DNA of 64,000 nt. Source: Cyclina sinensis (taxonomy: Eukaryota > Mollusca > Bivalvia > Venerida > Veneridae). This document shows, piece by piece, positions 47,239-60,700 of this stretch. The position numbers and the translations under genes were made by a program. Under the pieces are notes generated by a model. The model saw only the letters and a list, made by a program, of their open reading frames with translations, had not been told where the DNA came from and did not search any database. How positions within the stretch are numbered: position 1 is the stretch's first letter; each line of letters begins with the position of its first letter. Location: NCBI GenBank assembly GCA_012932295.1, contig JAAONU010000019.1, forward strand, positions 26,181,647 to 26,245,646, written 5' to 3'.

Positions 47239-47755
47239 AGAAATAGACCACACTGTGGCAACACTACCCTCTATCCCCAACCCTACCATATGTGCCTTAC
47301 AATTTACTCTATGCCTGGATTAACTGATTCATTAAATATCTCAGTGCTGCTATACAGATTTGTTTAAGTCAGTATTATTTATTTAGTTTATACCAAATTT
47401 ATTTTAGTTCGACTGTGTAGGAAGCTTTTAGCTTAAAGACACACTCTCGAATCTGTTCCTGGAACTAACCAGTACTAAGCAATGAGTGTAAAGTTTCTTG
47501 TTCAAGTAAACAACGACTTGCCCCTGACTGGGTCTGAACTCGTGCGGCTAGCAATCCTTTGACTACTAAGCCGACGCGTTAACCACTCGGCCACGCCACC
47601 ACCAATAATCAGAAATAGACCACAATGTGGCAACACTACCCTCTATCCCCAACCCTACCATATGTGCCTACAATTTACTCTATGCCTGGATTAACTGATT
47701 CATTAAATATCTCAGTGCTGATATACAGATTTGTTTAAGTCAGTATTATTTATTT
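47239..47755. repeat. ~146-bp direct repeats flanking a tRNA-like insert
   Basis: 47239-47384 and 47611-47755 are nearly identical (starting agaaatagaccaca, ending cagtattatttattt). The 226 bp between them contains, on the minus strand at about 47602-47527, a tRNA-like head gtggccgagtggttaacgcg and a B-box-like gagttcagaccc. Confidence 0.75.
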
Positions 47756-47909
47756 CACATCTAACCAGAAAGAAGTTCTTGCCTAATGACTGCTGCCAGG
47801 TTTTAGACCAGTACTTGGGCCAAAAGTGTGAAATTGGAAAAGTTAGGGAGAATCTAACACCTGGTGAGATTCAGGAGTCAGGTATTAAGATTATCAGATT
47901 ATCTGATTT

Positions 47910-49170
47910 ATAGATAACAAGTGCTATGTTCAAATGAATGCCATGCGCCCCCGGAGTTGCACTGAAATTTGACCCCATAAGCTCTAAGTAAGTCTGGCAG
48001 AAAGATTGCATCAAGGTGCACCTGTGAAGTTTGGAGGCTGTAGGTGGAAGGACTTCCATGTTATGGTCAAAGTTAAAGTTTTGGGACAAATACACAGACA
48101 GACAAAAAAGAATATGCCCTTCTTCTAGGGGCATAAAAACATTATGCTCTCCCTCCAGGGGTACAGGAGGAAGCACGTTCATATTGTGGCAAAGGTTAAT
48201 ATTTGCTATTTTGGGTCATATGACCTTGACCTTTGACTCTGTGAACTCTAAGTGGGTCTGTTGGATACAGCTCATCAAGGTGAACAAACATGTAAAGTAA
48301 AAAAGCTCTCTGGAAGCAGTTTCATTTTATGGCCAAGGTTAATATTTGCTATATGGTGACCTTGACCTATGACCCTGGGACCACTAAGTGGGTCTGGCAG
48401 ATAGAGCACAGTAAGATGCATATAATTGTAAAGTTAAATTGCTTTGGATGGAAGCATGTTTATTTTATTGGCAAAGTAAATACTGGCTATTTAGGATCAT
48501 GGTGACCATAGCCTTTGACCCCATAACCTCTTAGTGGGTCTTGCAGGTAGAGGGCATCAAGGTGAATACACATGCGAAGTTATAAAGCTTTGGTTGGAAG
48601 CACTTTCATTTTATGGCCAAGGTTAACATTTGCTATATGGTGACCTTAACCTTTGACCTCTAAATGGGTCCGGCAGATTGAGCGCATCAAGGTGCATATA
48701 CAAGTGAAGTTACAATGCTTTGAATGGAAGCATGTTTTTAATGGGCAAAGTAAATACTGGCTATTTGGAGTCATGGTGATCATAACCTTTGACCCCATCA
48801 CCTCTAAGTGGGTCTGTGGGTAGAGAGCATCAAGGTAAATACACATGTGAAGTTAGAAAGCTCTGGATGAAAGCACTTTCATTTTGTGGACAAGGTTAAT
48901 ATTTGCTTTATGGTGACTTTGATCTTTGTCCCTTGGACCTCTAAGTGAGTCTGGCAGATAGAACACATCAAGGTACATACATATGCAAAGAATTATTTGC
49001 TTTTTGGGGTCACTGTGAGCTTGACCTTTGATCCATGACCTCTAAGTGGGTCTTGTAGGAAGAGGGCATTAAGGTGCATGCACCTATGAAGTTTGGAGGT
49101 TTGGAGTTTGTGACAAACAAACAAACAGACAAACCAAAAACAATATTCCCTCCCTTCAGGAACATAAAAA
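47910..49170. repeat. Satellite-type repeat, ~140-bp units (about 7)
   Basis: Units contain catcaaggtgcatacacatg, ggttggaagcactttcattt, ggtgaccttgacctttgacc and ctaagtgggtctggcaga, spaced about 126-147 bp. The array ends with caatattccctcccttcagg and cataaaa, and a similar end word lies at 48113-48137. Two adjacent elements of one family may therefore be present. Confidence 0.7.
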
Positions 49171-50527
49171 ATTTCCCTGAATATAATGGTGACATCTTAA
49201 CTTATAAAACTCATCACCATATAAATACATTGTATTTCAACCAATCAAAATGTATGAGGAAGAATTACTGAAAAGAATGATGAAGCAATTTCTTTTTCCA
49301 GTAAAGTTTCAGATGTAAATGTGATAAATGTCATTTCTCAATGATCTTTTCTTTCAAATTCTCATTAATAACCATAGACATACCTGAGTTTCTCAGGAGT
49401 TTTGCCAAAATCTAGAGTAAACATGAGTTATCAGTATGACATTGATGCCCCCCTTATATGCATCAAAAATTCCCCAAGATCAATCAAAATTGTCAACTCA
49501 ACATAGTGAGCCTAAAATAACTGGATGCAGAATTATCTACTTACAGATGAACAATATTTAAACTTCCTCAATTCTTTCATTTTCAAGTAAACTGATCAAA
49601 AACCACTCATGAGGTTCAGGCCCCTGTGTACTTGACATCTGATACATTGAGCACAAAATCAATAGGATTTATCAACACATGCCTTACTTAACCATTCTGT
49701 TAAAGGATCTTGCAGTTACTCAAGAGTAACATATTGGAGACCACTTTCTAAGCATGGGCCCCTGTGAGCTTGATCTTTGACCCTGTGAGCCAAAAAAAAC
49801 TTAAAAGACCAAAACAGTTCATTCCCTCATCATGCAAAAACAATCCTGTTAATTTTTTAGGTCCTCAGTTCAGCTTTCTTGAGTAATTGAACAGACACCT
49901 TTTTATAAGTGCAAGCCTGTGACCTTTGACCATATGGGCCCCAAAAAAAACAAGATTCATCAACTTATTAAGCCCAATCCTATACAGTTTGAATGTCCTT
50001 GGTGTAATTGTTCTGGAGTTATTTGTGAACCAAAGCTACACTGACAACATACAGTTACGCAATGCTTTTACAGTTATCGCTCAAAATTCCCCCTCTACTT
50101 GAAACAGTGAAATGAATGAGCCATTATGTCATCTTTAACTTGATCTGGGAACCCATTTTCCCTATAAGCACTTGACTGATTTCAATACAGCCTATTCAAT
50201 TTTATTTTATAAATTCTGCTTTTCAAATAAACCTCTTCAAATGTCATGCAAATTAATCCAGACAAAAGAACTGGGTCATTCTCATTTTCCTTTATTTCAG
50301 CTGAATATATGTAAGACAAGATTTAAACAACTTTCATTTCAAATAATTTTCTGAGCGTAAAGCTAAAATTTCTCTTATTATATAGATCAAATCTTTTGCT
50401 TTTTTTTCTAAACATGTCACCACAGCCATTATCAATCGATTTCAACATGTTTTACTGAAGTTAACTAATGCAGTTCATTGTGGTAAATCTGTGGACCTTG
50501 TGGTTTTAGATAAGAAGTGGTTTAACA
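49171..50527. other. Non-coding, with diverged repeat fragments
   Basis: 49600-50050 shows words such as cctgtgacctttgacc and gtcctcagttcagc typical of the dispersed repeats here. No gene was seen. Confidence 0.35.
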
Positions 50528-51610
50528 AGAACTGTCACTGAAAGATGACAATGCCCTCAAAGTGGTGCTTTGACCTGAGGACCTGATGAAGACCACTTTT
50601 AGATCATTCAAAAAGTGTTGGGTTTTTTTTACCTCAAGGTCAAGTAATTTAGAACAAGAGCAACCCTGGGCGGAGCATTATATGCTTGAAGGGTGTTTTT
50701 TTTTTAAGTCTGATGCATTTGTGATAAAAGGGAGGAAACCTTAAGCTTTGGATTTAAATGATTTGCTTTAAATTTTGAATTTTTTGTTTTCGATTTTTAA
50801 TATTTTTATTTTTAACATTTCATAGTTTTAATTTTAGAGTTTTATAGATCTTTATCATATCTGAATTTTAGATTTTATAATTTGTAAAAACGTCATTCTT
50901 TCAGAAGCTATGATGTTCATGCTGTGATGCATGGTTATCAAGTTATAGTGCAGAAATATTGATTGTTTAGTTGATTGTCACCTTGACCTTTCTTATGTTC
51001 TTATCCGGAACAGTATAGGGGTCATGTAATCAATGACGGCAATCATCCTCAGAAGTTTGAAGTCTGTTACATGGCAGAAATGGTTTTCAATATTAATGGG
51101 ACTTGACCTTTGAGCTACTGACTCCAAAATTAATAGCGGTCATCCACTTAATATGGGCAATAAACAGAAGTCAGAAGTTAAAAGACTGTAGGCCGAAGAG
51201 TTACTCAAGTTGTCCTCTGAAAACCAATTGCACGGACAGGCGGACGCCCAGGACTATAAAATAATATGCCCCTTTAAGCATAAAAAAATATACATACTTT
51301 GGAAGATCTCTCCCAAAAGGCTGTTGTGTGCAAACATGAACTAAATCTGTTTGGTAATAAGAGTGTTATGGCCAATATTAAGTATTTTTGACATTTGGAC
51401 CTTCGAGGTCAAGGTCATTCAGGGGTCAAGATCATGTAAATATATGTCAGTGGGAAGGTATTGTCCAAAGAGGTGTTGCGTTCAAGCATGAAGTAAACCC
51501 ATTCAATAATATGGGCAATGTTAAAGTTTTGGGAAAGACTGACCTACATGTAACATATGGACTGACTCATAGGCAGTTAAAAACCTATATGCCCTCCTTT
51601 TGGAAGCATA
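50528..51610 (+). repeat. Second copy of the caagaactgtcactg element
   Basis: It starts caagaactgtcactgaaaga, as at 35750. It ends with gactgac...aggcagttaaaaacctatatgccctcctttt. The interior holds only one or two recognisable units plus unrelated AT-rich sequence (50690-50900). The 134-codon frame at 51388 is not a gene. Confidence 0.6.
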
Positions 51611-52030
51611 ACAATTTTCATATATATTTCTATGTCATCCCCATGCTAGAGGCAATAATGTCCCCTGGGATGCAATCTGAACACTCTTTGAAAAGGTCAA
51701 CCAGACAATGCTACATACTTTATTCTAGTGTTCAGTATGGTTTCAGACAAGAAAATACTGTAGATGTGACCACTGTGCTAAAGCCATTATGACCCCAGGG
51801 GCTAATCTGAACAATCTAGGTAACTGTCCACATGACAATAAAACGCACTAAATTTTAAAAAGTCTCGGACTTATGGTTTCTGACTGACCCTTTGGTGTGG
51901 AGTCAATAATGAAACCAGAGATATAATTTTTAGACAATCTTGTCAGAGGTCAACAAGACAATGCTACCTATCACATTATAGTGCTCTGGACCTTTTGGTT
52001 TCAGACAAGATAATTTCTAAAGTTACCATC
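51611..52030. repeat. Dispersed repeat fragment
   Basis: Blocks such as ttgaaaaggtcaaccagaca, atgctacata and tttcagacaagaaaata match the family at 12480-13090 and 16500-17070. Confidence 0.5.
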
Positions 52031-52985
52031 ATCTTGTTTGACCTACTTACTTACTGCCCTTGAAAAATTTAAATAATTCTGAAATCCTTAAAATTATAAG
52101 GATTATTCATGTAAAGTTAGAAAGCCTAGTCATCTAAGAGAAAAATTATAATGCCAAACACAGGATGCCGGACACCAGGGTAATACTAAAGCTCACTGAA
52201 TAACTACTGACAACCGTTTGATTCATATTTAATGCATCAGTTTTTTTAACAATGTCCCTGCAAAATGGTTCCATACACCACAAGATACAGATTATAGGTG
52301 ACAAATTAAAGCAAGATGAATTGTTAATAAATCTTGGTCTAACAAAACTATATTTGAAACATGACTCTTCAAATTGGAGTCAGAAATGACCATTTTTGAA
52401 TAGAATTGTTTTTTTGACATACTGCATCTTTCGCTCTTACAAACAGTATCAGAAATATGTTTGTGGTACATTCTTAATTGATCCTTTTTGCAATTTGTTC
52501 CATCACGTTTTAACTCTATAATACATGTCCTTTATGTATGAAAAATAGATGGGTACAAAAAGTTATAACAGACCTTTGTCATGTTTAGAAAATAGCCTTG
52601 TTAACGTCTTGAAGAAACTTTGTGACATGCTCTTTCTCTGGAATGCTGTAATGTCTGCGTCTGCATCACTACACTGTTAATAAATGTTTATAATTATTAT
52701 CATTTAGACAAAATAAATTATAAACCATGATTTTAATGGTAGAACTTATAGGTGCAATACAAAACCTTGATTCTTTACATAAAGTCGAAGAGTTACAAGA
52801 GATAAACAACTGTTTTTATAAAGGTACAGATCTCTTGTTTAATGTGGGCAGTCAAAGAAAGTCCCCACCTGGTGTGGATAAAACAACTTATTTCCAGAAG
52901 AGCCCACAGTACATGTATTCTACCTCCTTGATCCCCAGCCTTGATCCCCAGCCTAGGCTGATACTGCTGGATAGTCCTGGGTAAT
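52031..52985. other. Non-coding stretch
   Basis: No gene or repeat recognised, apart from a short doubled word gatccccagcctt near 52928. Confidence 0.35.
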
Positions 52986-53062
52986 CAGTCACTAACTCAG
53001 TCGCTATCTGGAACTGAACCAGAGTCGCTAGCTTCATAGCCCAATGCACAAACCACTCGCCA
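52986..53062 (-). repeat. tRNA-like SINE head
   Basis: Minus strand: tggcgagtggtttgtgcatt then gactctggttcagttcc. Spacing and boxes are tRNA-like, but the stems are incomplete. Confidence 0.5.
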
Positions 53063-53092
53063 CAAAAACTTTTTATCAACACACTCAGTTTA

Positions 53093-54042
53093 CTGTAAAA
53101 TCAGATATGTTCGCGAGGCCGAAACTTCACGAATCTTTAAGTCAAAAGTGGTTCGCGAGGTTAAATATTCGCGAAAATCAAAATTTCAGATCTTCATTTT
53201 TCGTCCATACTGAGAAGCCCGATGTTGCCGGTGATAATGTAAAAATCACGCTGCGTGAAAAATGCGCATCATGTCCGGGAGTTGTTTAACAGTCATATAT
53301 ATATATATATGCGTAATTGCCGATATTGACCTTCGATTGTTATTTAATCCGGTAATATGGTACTTAATTCTTGATTTTTAATCATGAAATTTGTACAATT
53401 AAATGAGTGAACTATATTTTCGTTTTGACTGTTGTAAGAATAAATATTTTTGACGATCAATTTTTATTACAATAAAAAGTGTTTGACATAATAGGACTTA
53501 TTACCTATTGAATATCTTATTGAATAAGTTTTGAAAAGAAACTGTGAAACATCCTTTGAATGTGACAAGCAATAGCTGTCCAAAGCCGTTATAAGTCATG
53601 TTTGACTTTATCCTTAATTGACCGTATTTTACACCTTTTTTTACAGGTGTAACCAGACTGCTTTGGTCATTTTTGATGTTTTCAAAACAAAACGATGATA
53701 ACCCGGGCATTTAATAATTGTGGAATATTTGAAAAATAAAATGGACCATTGAATAATTAGTACATGCCTTTGACACTTATAGTGATTTTCAATAAAAGTT
53801 ACCACAACAATAAATCAAATACTTCGTTAATATTTATCCTATACATGTAGCGTAAGGAATGAAGCAAAACTGTTCCGAATCACTCGTAATGGCGGACGTA
53901 ATGGTGGAACGCGATCCTTGAATTTCAGCCTTTTTTCAACTTCTATAACGGTTATATATACGCGAGGATCAATTTTCGCGAATTTATTGAATTCGCGAAT
54001 AAAGCGAAAATTAAACCCTCGCGAAAATTTCTGATTTTACAG
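53093..54042. mobile_element. TA-flanked MITE with cgcgaa-rich ends
   Basis: The left end ctgtaaaatcagatatgttc and the inverted right end ctgtaaaatcagaaattttc lead into gcgagg. TA flanks both ends (53091-53092, 54043-54044). Subterminal zones carry several ttcgcga words. The interior contains an (at)n run and no recognisable protein. Confidence 0.75.
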
Positions 54043-54044
54043 TA

Positions 54045-54512
54045 CTTATTGTACTTATATTTCTTATCGACACCTTGAAATAGGGTTATGTTTTATTCAA
54101 CTTCATTCACATTTAGATAATGTTGAAGAAAATGAAATCATCTAAATTTTGGGGCACATCCCTTTCAAGTAAAACCCATGGTATCCAGCCAATACAAAGT
54201 GCATGGTTATGTTCGATTCCTTAATCAGAAACCACAGATTTATATCGCAAATGAAAACAATTCAGTTATCTATCTATACATTTGAGTTATCATCTGTACA
54301 GGCTGCCAATATGAAAGACTCCATCTTCAGACCTCAGCTATTTTAGGTTGTGGGGGACAGTGCAAGATATAGAAAGCATCCCATTCCAGAGACACCCCTT
54401 GTTCTTTTCCATGCACAGTGTATAGCACTGATACATAGGACCTCGGTTTAATGACTCATGAAAAAAGATAATCAGTAATGTTAGCTGAGGAGTGGGGGAT
54501 TGCAGTCATGAC
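54045..54512. other. Non-coding stretch
   Basis: Nothing recognisable. Confidence 0.35.
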
Positions 54513-54598
54513 CCCTTGATTACCAGTCATTCACGTTACCAATGGACCACTGATCCTCTCACAGTAACTCCCTAACTACTTTCTATATAAGGGCTGGT
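54513..54598 (-). repeat. tRNA-like SINE head
   Basis: Minus strand: agtggtccattggtaacgtg (A-box-like), then a potential anticodon arm and ggtcatgactgcaatccc (weak B box). Confidence 0.5.
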
Positions 54599-54742
54599 TA
54601 CAGCCCCAGGCTGTTTAATCTAAATCATTTATGAACAGTCACCATGGCTTAATGGGAATGCAACAGGATTAAAAGTCTGCAAAGTTAAATGCCCAAAAAC
54701 GATTGTGAGAAGTTGAATACTTTTACTAAGTGTAAAACTCAC

Positions 54743-57700
54743 ATGTGGAAGTTCCTTATTCTTCTTTTTCACAATGAAAAAGCTGTGTAAAAACAGGAAC
54801 TGTAGAATCTTCAACTGCAGTGCTGGCTCTGTGTGGTTACAAACAAAACTCAGCTGTTTAACACACCACTGTGGCAAGGCCGGAGATTTGTTCTCTGAAA
54901 CACTGACAGAAAAAAATTCTCTCTTAAAACATTGAAACCTACAGCTAAAACCATATTCTTTGAATCAAAGCTAGACCTAGTGGTTTTTTGTTGTTGGTAA
55001 AGTCACATTTTTCACTGTATCACATCATTTGATTACCCCCTACTGAAGGGACCAAAGAATGCTTTTGTATTACAGTCTAACTTTCAACAACTACAATTTA
55101 CACAACTGCACTTCAATGCTATTACCTTTCATAAAATTTTCTGAAAGTCCAACAAGAAGATGAACTGTATTTTTATTACAAACATCATGCCTACCTGCTC
55201 TCAAACATTTAGCATATGAATAAAATAGAATTTCCATACATCAAAATTTGATAAATAAAATATAGAGAAAATATTTGCTGTCGATGAAGTGTACATGACT
55301 TCCTCTGAATGAACTCAAAACATTGAAATCAATCTTTGCAGTTCTATATTCATTGGAACATAATGTGGCAATGCCTAACATACCTTCAACACTGAAGATT
55401 ACTTCAAGTCCATTAAGTTTTAATTAAATACAAGTAAACTGAATTGAGACTTAACACAATTATGATGATGTAATAAAATTAATGTGAAAACAAAAACATT
55501 CTTTGGCCCTTTAAGTACCTCTCTATGTACAAAAAAAGTGATACAATAAAAAATGTGTTTGTTTCCATGGAAAAAAATAAGATTGAACACCAAGATTAAC
55601 AGCAGCTGCAGACAGTTCAGAACAATTTTTGCCATGTAAAATAAAAAGAACATGTCTGCAAACTTACATCCATGAAGACTGCCCTCTGAAACCTTTCATC
55701 AGTTCTTCAGCATACTCTTCCACTGCTGCTGGCAGTAGCTAAAAATAGACACCAAGCGCAAAGTATTAACAGACAAAAGGAAAACCACTGGACTGGTGGT
55801 ATTAAGTAGGTAAGCAATTATAAAGGGAAACTGCAGCATAACTATGCCACCTGGACGGGCTTGCTATTTTAATCCCATACCCCTACTTAAAGACATACAA
55901 AAATCCAGTGAATAAAATTTCTAACTTAAAAGATCAGTTTTATTTCTGTAATTAAAAGTCAATTTTCATGTTTACAAGACTAAATAGACAGAATTAACAA
56001 GATTAACTCTTCTCATTCTGAACGAGGTAGATAATAAAACAGACAAAGTATTATAACCAACCTTATTTGATATGGTTGATACGGTGTTTGTATTAGTCAA
56101 ACCGTCAAAGTCGAAGGATCCAGGGGGAGTAATCAGGCATTTCAACATCTCTATCTGAAACTGGGCATCTTTACTGTTAACCGTCAGGGTTGCCAACTCT
56201 GTCAACTGAAAATATATCAAGGAATAATAGGTAAAAATAATATTTTTCAAATAAATATTTTCATATCACCAATATTTCAAACTTTTTATCACAATGAATG
56301 TTTAATTTTTATCACCAATACCACAGATTCTTCATCATCTGGATTATCCCTTTTTTCCACATGATTTTAGTCACTTTAAATAAACAGTATTCATCACTTG
56401 GATTATACATTATCTATCATTAACCCCTCCTTGGTCTGTAATGCTAGTTTAAGATCACGATAACAAGAATTTAGCCAGTTTAGTTTGTATGTGTTCAGGC
56501 AGAAACATCTCAACAGTATTTGAGGTTATACAGAAAGATAGCTTTACAAAATATCTACCCTTTGTGCAAGTAACAGAACTTAAGTTTTTAAAATGTGACG
56601 AGCTGTTTTACAAACTTGCAGTAAACTAAATCCTGAAAAGTAGTCCTTGCAGAACATAATATACGTTAAAATCCAAGTCTAAATCCTCTTAAAGTCAAGT
56701 CCAGCAGTTAAAGACAAATAATATTTGCCTTGTACTTAATATCATTGATTCCGATCAGGTACATGAGGTATATTTACTATTTGTGCTTTCATTTTAATTT
56801 TTTTATTTCAAAACAGAAGTATGAATTACGGTAAGAAAATGGTAGTGAATTTTTACATACAATGGTTGATGCTTTTGTAATGATATCTTCATATTTCTTG
56901 GCGCTTTTAGTTCCCTCCTCTGTTTTCTTGGAGCACAGCTGTATGAGAGCACTCACCAAATCTTTATCTATCACCTCTTTCACCTGATGAAAAATATACA
57001 TTAAACATATTTTATCACTGTCTTAAAATTTTAACTCCCTTTTCAGGTGAACATGGCACTGTCCAGACTGAAAGACAGACAAGTCCATTTTAGAAATTGT
57101 GAGGCTGATTGTTGTTTAAAAAGCTGACATAAAGATGGTAATATACAGACAGAAAAGTCAATTTGAGAAATTATAGGGTGGCTGTTGTTTTGAATATTAA
57201 ATATTCACTCACCTTTCAAGTAAAAAGACTGAAAGACAGACAAGTCCATTTCAGAAATTGTGAAGGTCAGGTTTAATTTTTTTTTTTGAGTTTGGCAATG
57301 ACATGAAATACACAAAAACACCCCAAAGAAATTGAGTTCAAGTTAAATTTAGATATCTCATGACAGTTAAAAGAACAAAGAAATTTCTCACCATTTTCAC
57401 AGAATCTATGCTTGGAAGAACTTTCTCAAACAGATACAGTCCAAGTATTTGCTTGGCTCCGACCCTGACTCTTCTATCTAACACTAACAGATGCCCTGAA
57501 AAGATGTAAATAAATAAACAATTCAGGAAACAACATTCTACCTATCAACCTTCCCTTCTCCACATATACTCAACTAAAAAAGAAATAGAAGTATGTACAA
57601 CAGACTGTATAATTCTCATAAACATCTTCATTAATTATCATAAACTTAAATTATAACAAAAGTCAGAAAATTTGATTAAAAACTGTTAACAGGGTCATGA

Positions 57701-60700
57701 GGTCATAAAGGTCAGTCCTAGAAAATTTGGAAGCCAAAATTCTACAGTGTCAAACGGAATTTAGTGCCATAAAGAAATTCAAAATAACAGGGTTTCTGTG
57801 TATTTGGGAAACATTTATTATATCACTGACATATCTGTCACATTTCAGATGTATATAAATTTTATTAGGTGTTTATGCTCGCTTGAATTGTTTATCTGAT
57901 AATGACACCTTCTCAGTTTACAAAAGATCATAAAGATTCTTGCAAGTATCATAATTAAGGAAATTTAGTAAAATAAAAAAATGAACAAGACAGTAAAGTT
58001 CGCCAAATGTAAGTTTAAAATATCTCAACATTTTCAAACAATCAAAGAATATTTTGCTTGTAAGACAATACAATTTTAAATGTATCCAGAATAAATGAAT
58101 GCAAATATCAGGCAATATCTATTTGTAGTACATGCTATAGCTGTTATTGTTTTAGAAGATGGACTGATGTCACACACTGAACAGTCGAAGGTTTATGTTG
58201 AGACAACATGATTCATCATATTATTTGGCTGTTGATGAAAAATCTGCGATTTTTAAATTAAGAGTTACTAAGTCATCACTTCAACAATTTTCATACCGTT
58301 TTAGAAAATATGTTTAAAATACAATAACTTTAATTAGTTGTTGAAAAATCAAACTTTAGTTTTCCTTTAAGCTTTTTTTCTGTGTGTTCTTATTTCACAG
58401 ACACTTACTGCAAACTTGTTTCCAGAATTTTCCAATATCCAGGTGTTTCTCCTGTACAACTATCAGTATATGGTCAACTACTGGATGTATCACATGTGAC
58501 TGACTGGCACATTTCTGTAAAAACAAGGACCAAACATCACTTTATGATCATCCAAAAAGGCATTGGGGTATTTTCTGCTAACAAGACTGTTTTCTCCATC
58601 CAAAATTTACCAATAATATCATAGTAAGCACTTGAAGAATCCTTTATTTATAAGCTTTAACCTTTTTCAAATTCTGGTTCACCCAAAATTAGAAGGACTT
58701 AAAAAGAAACAAGAGGGCCATGATGGCCCTGTATCGCTCACCTGAGTATGACTGCTTTAAACAAAGTAGCTATGGACCTGGTTATTTGACCCCAGATGAC
58801 CCATATTCGAATTTGCCCTAGAAATTATTGAAACAATCTCTTTGACAAATTTCAAGGTTATTTGTACTGAAAATGTTACCTCTAGAGTGTTAACAAGGTT
58901 TTTCCATATTTGGGCTCTATGACCTAGTTTTTGACCCCAGATTACCCATATCCAAACTTGAGCTACCAATCATCAAAACAACCTTTCTGACAAATTTCCA
59001 GGACATTTGGACTGAAAATGTAGCCTCTAGAGTGTTTACCAAGTTTTTCGATATTTGGGCTCTGTGACCTAGATGTTTCACACTGCAGATGACACATATT
59101 AAAAATTTGTCCTAGAAACCATAGAATTAAGCTTTCTGACAAATTTCCAGGTTATTTGGAATTAAAATGTTACCTCTAGAGTGTTAACAAGGTTTTTCCA
59201 TATTTGGGCTCTGTGACCTAGTTTTTGACCCAAGATGATCCATACTCCAACTTGAGCTAGAAATCATCAAGAAAACCTGTCTGACAAATTTCCAGGATAT
59301 TTCCAGAAAATGTAACCTCTGGAGTGTTTAAAAGTTTTTTACATATCTGGACCATGTGACCTAGTTTTTGATCCCAGATGACCCATATCCAAATCTGAGC
59401 TAGAAATCATTGAAAAAAATTTTCTGACAAATTTCAAGGACATTTGGACTAAAAATATAACCTCTAGAGCATTAACAAGTTTTTTCTACTTTCGAGCTCT
59501 GTGACCTTGTTTTTGACCCAAGAAAACCTATATTCAAAACTGAGCTAGAAATCATCGATAGAACCTTTCTGACAAATTTCCAGTTTATTTGGACTGAAAA
59601 TGCTACCTTTAGAATGTTAACAGGGTTTTTCCATATTTGGACTCTGTGACCTAGTTTGTGACCCCAGATGACCCATATTCGAACTTGATCTAGAAATTTT
59701 AAAGGCAACTTTTCTGACAAATTTCGAGATTATTTGGGCTGAAAATGTAACCTCTAAAGTGTTAACAAGGTTTTTCTATTTTGGGCTCCGTGACCTAGTT
59801 TTTGACCTCAGATGACCCATATTTGAACTTGACCTAGAAATTGTCAAAGCAACCTTTCTGACAAATTTCCAGTTTATTTGGGCTGAAAATGTAACCTCTA
59901 GAGTGTTAACAAGGTTTTTCAATATTCGGGCTCTGTGACCTAGTTTTTGACCCAAGATGACCCATATCTGAAACTGACCTAGAAATTGTCAAAGCAACCT
60001 TTCTGACAAATTTTCAGATTATTTGGGCTGAAAATGTAACCTCTAGAGTGTTAACAAGATTTTTCTATTTTTGGGCTCCTTGACCTAGTTTTTGAACCCA
60101 GATGACCCATATTTGAACTTTAGCTAGAAATCATCAACAGAACCTTTCTGACAAATTTCCAGGATATTTGGACTGAAAAAGTAGCCTCTAGAGTGTTAAC
60201 AAGGTTTTTCTATATTTGGGCTCTGTGACCTAGTTTTCCAACCCTGATAACCCATGTTCGAACTCGTCCGAGATATCAATGAGACAAACATCCTGACCAA
60301 GTTTCATGACAATTGAGGCAAAAATGTGACCACTAGAGTGTTAACAAACTAATTGTGGACGGACGGATGGACTGACGGACGGACGGACGACGGACAAAAG
60401 GTGATCAGAAAAGCTCACTCTGTCACTACGTGACAGGTGAGCTAAAAATAACTGCTACAGAGTACAGACTGGACTCTATTAACAATGCAAGGCATTGTCA
60501 ACTTTAAGCACTAATATTTTTCAAAATGACACTTTTAAGTATGACAAGGTGTTTCTTTTCTGAAATAAAGTACATGTAGTTTTCACAATTATAAATTCTT
60601 ACAGCTGTACCCACAACTACCGTAACTATTATATATAAAAATCAACCTCTGACAACTGCATAAGGTCTGAAGGCTTTGGTTAAAAATCCTGATATTTTAA

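Noticed and set aside
51388..51792. 134-codon plus-strand open frame
   Set aside because: It runs across the end of one dispersed repeat into another. Related repeats do not keep it open.
52060..52110. 24-nt minus-strand exon candidate for the missing MYBBP1A piece
   Set aside because: The phase fits, but it encodes only eight residues without family resemblance. It is more likely chance.
52888..53082. 64-codon minus-strand open frame
   Set aside because: It is a translation of a tRNA-like SINE head.
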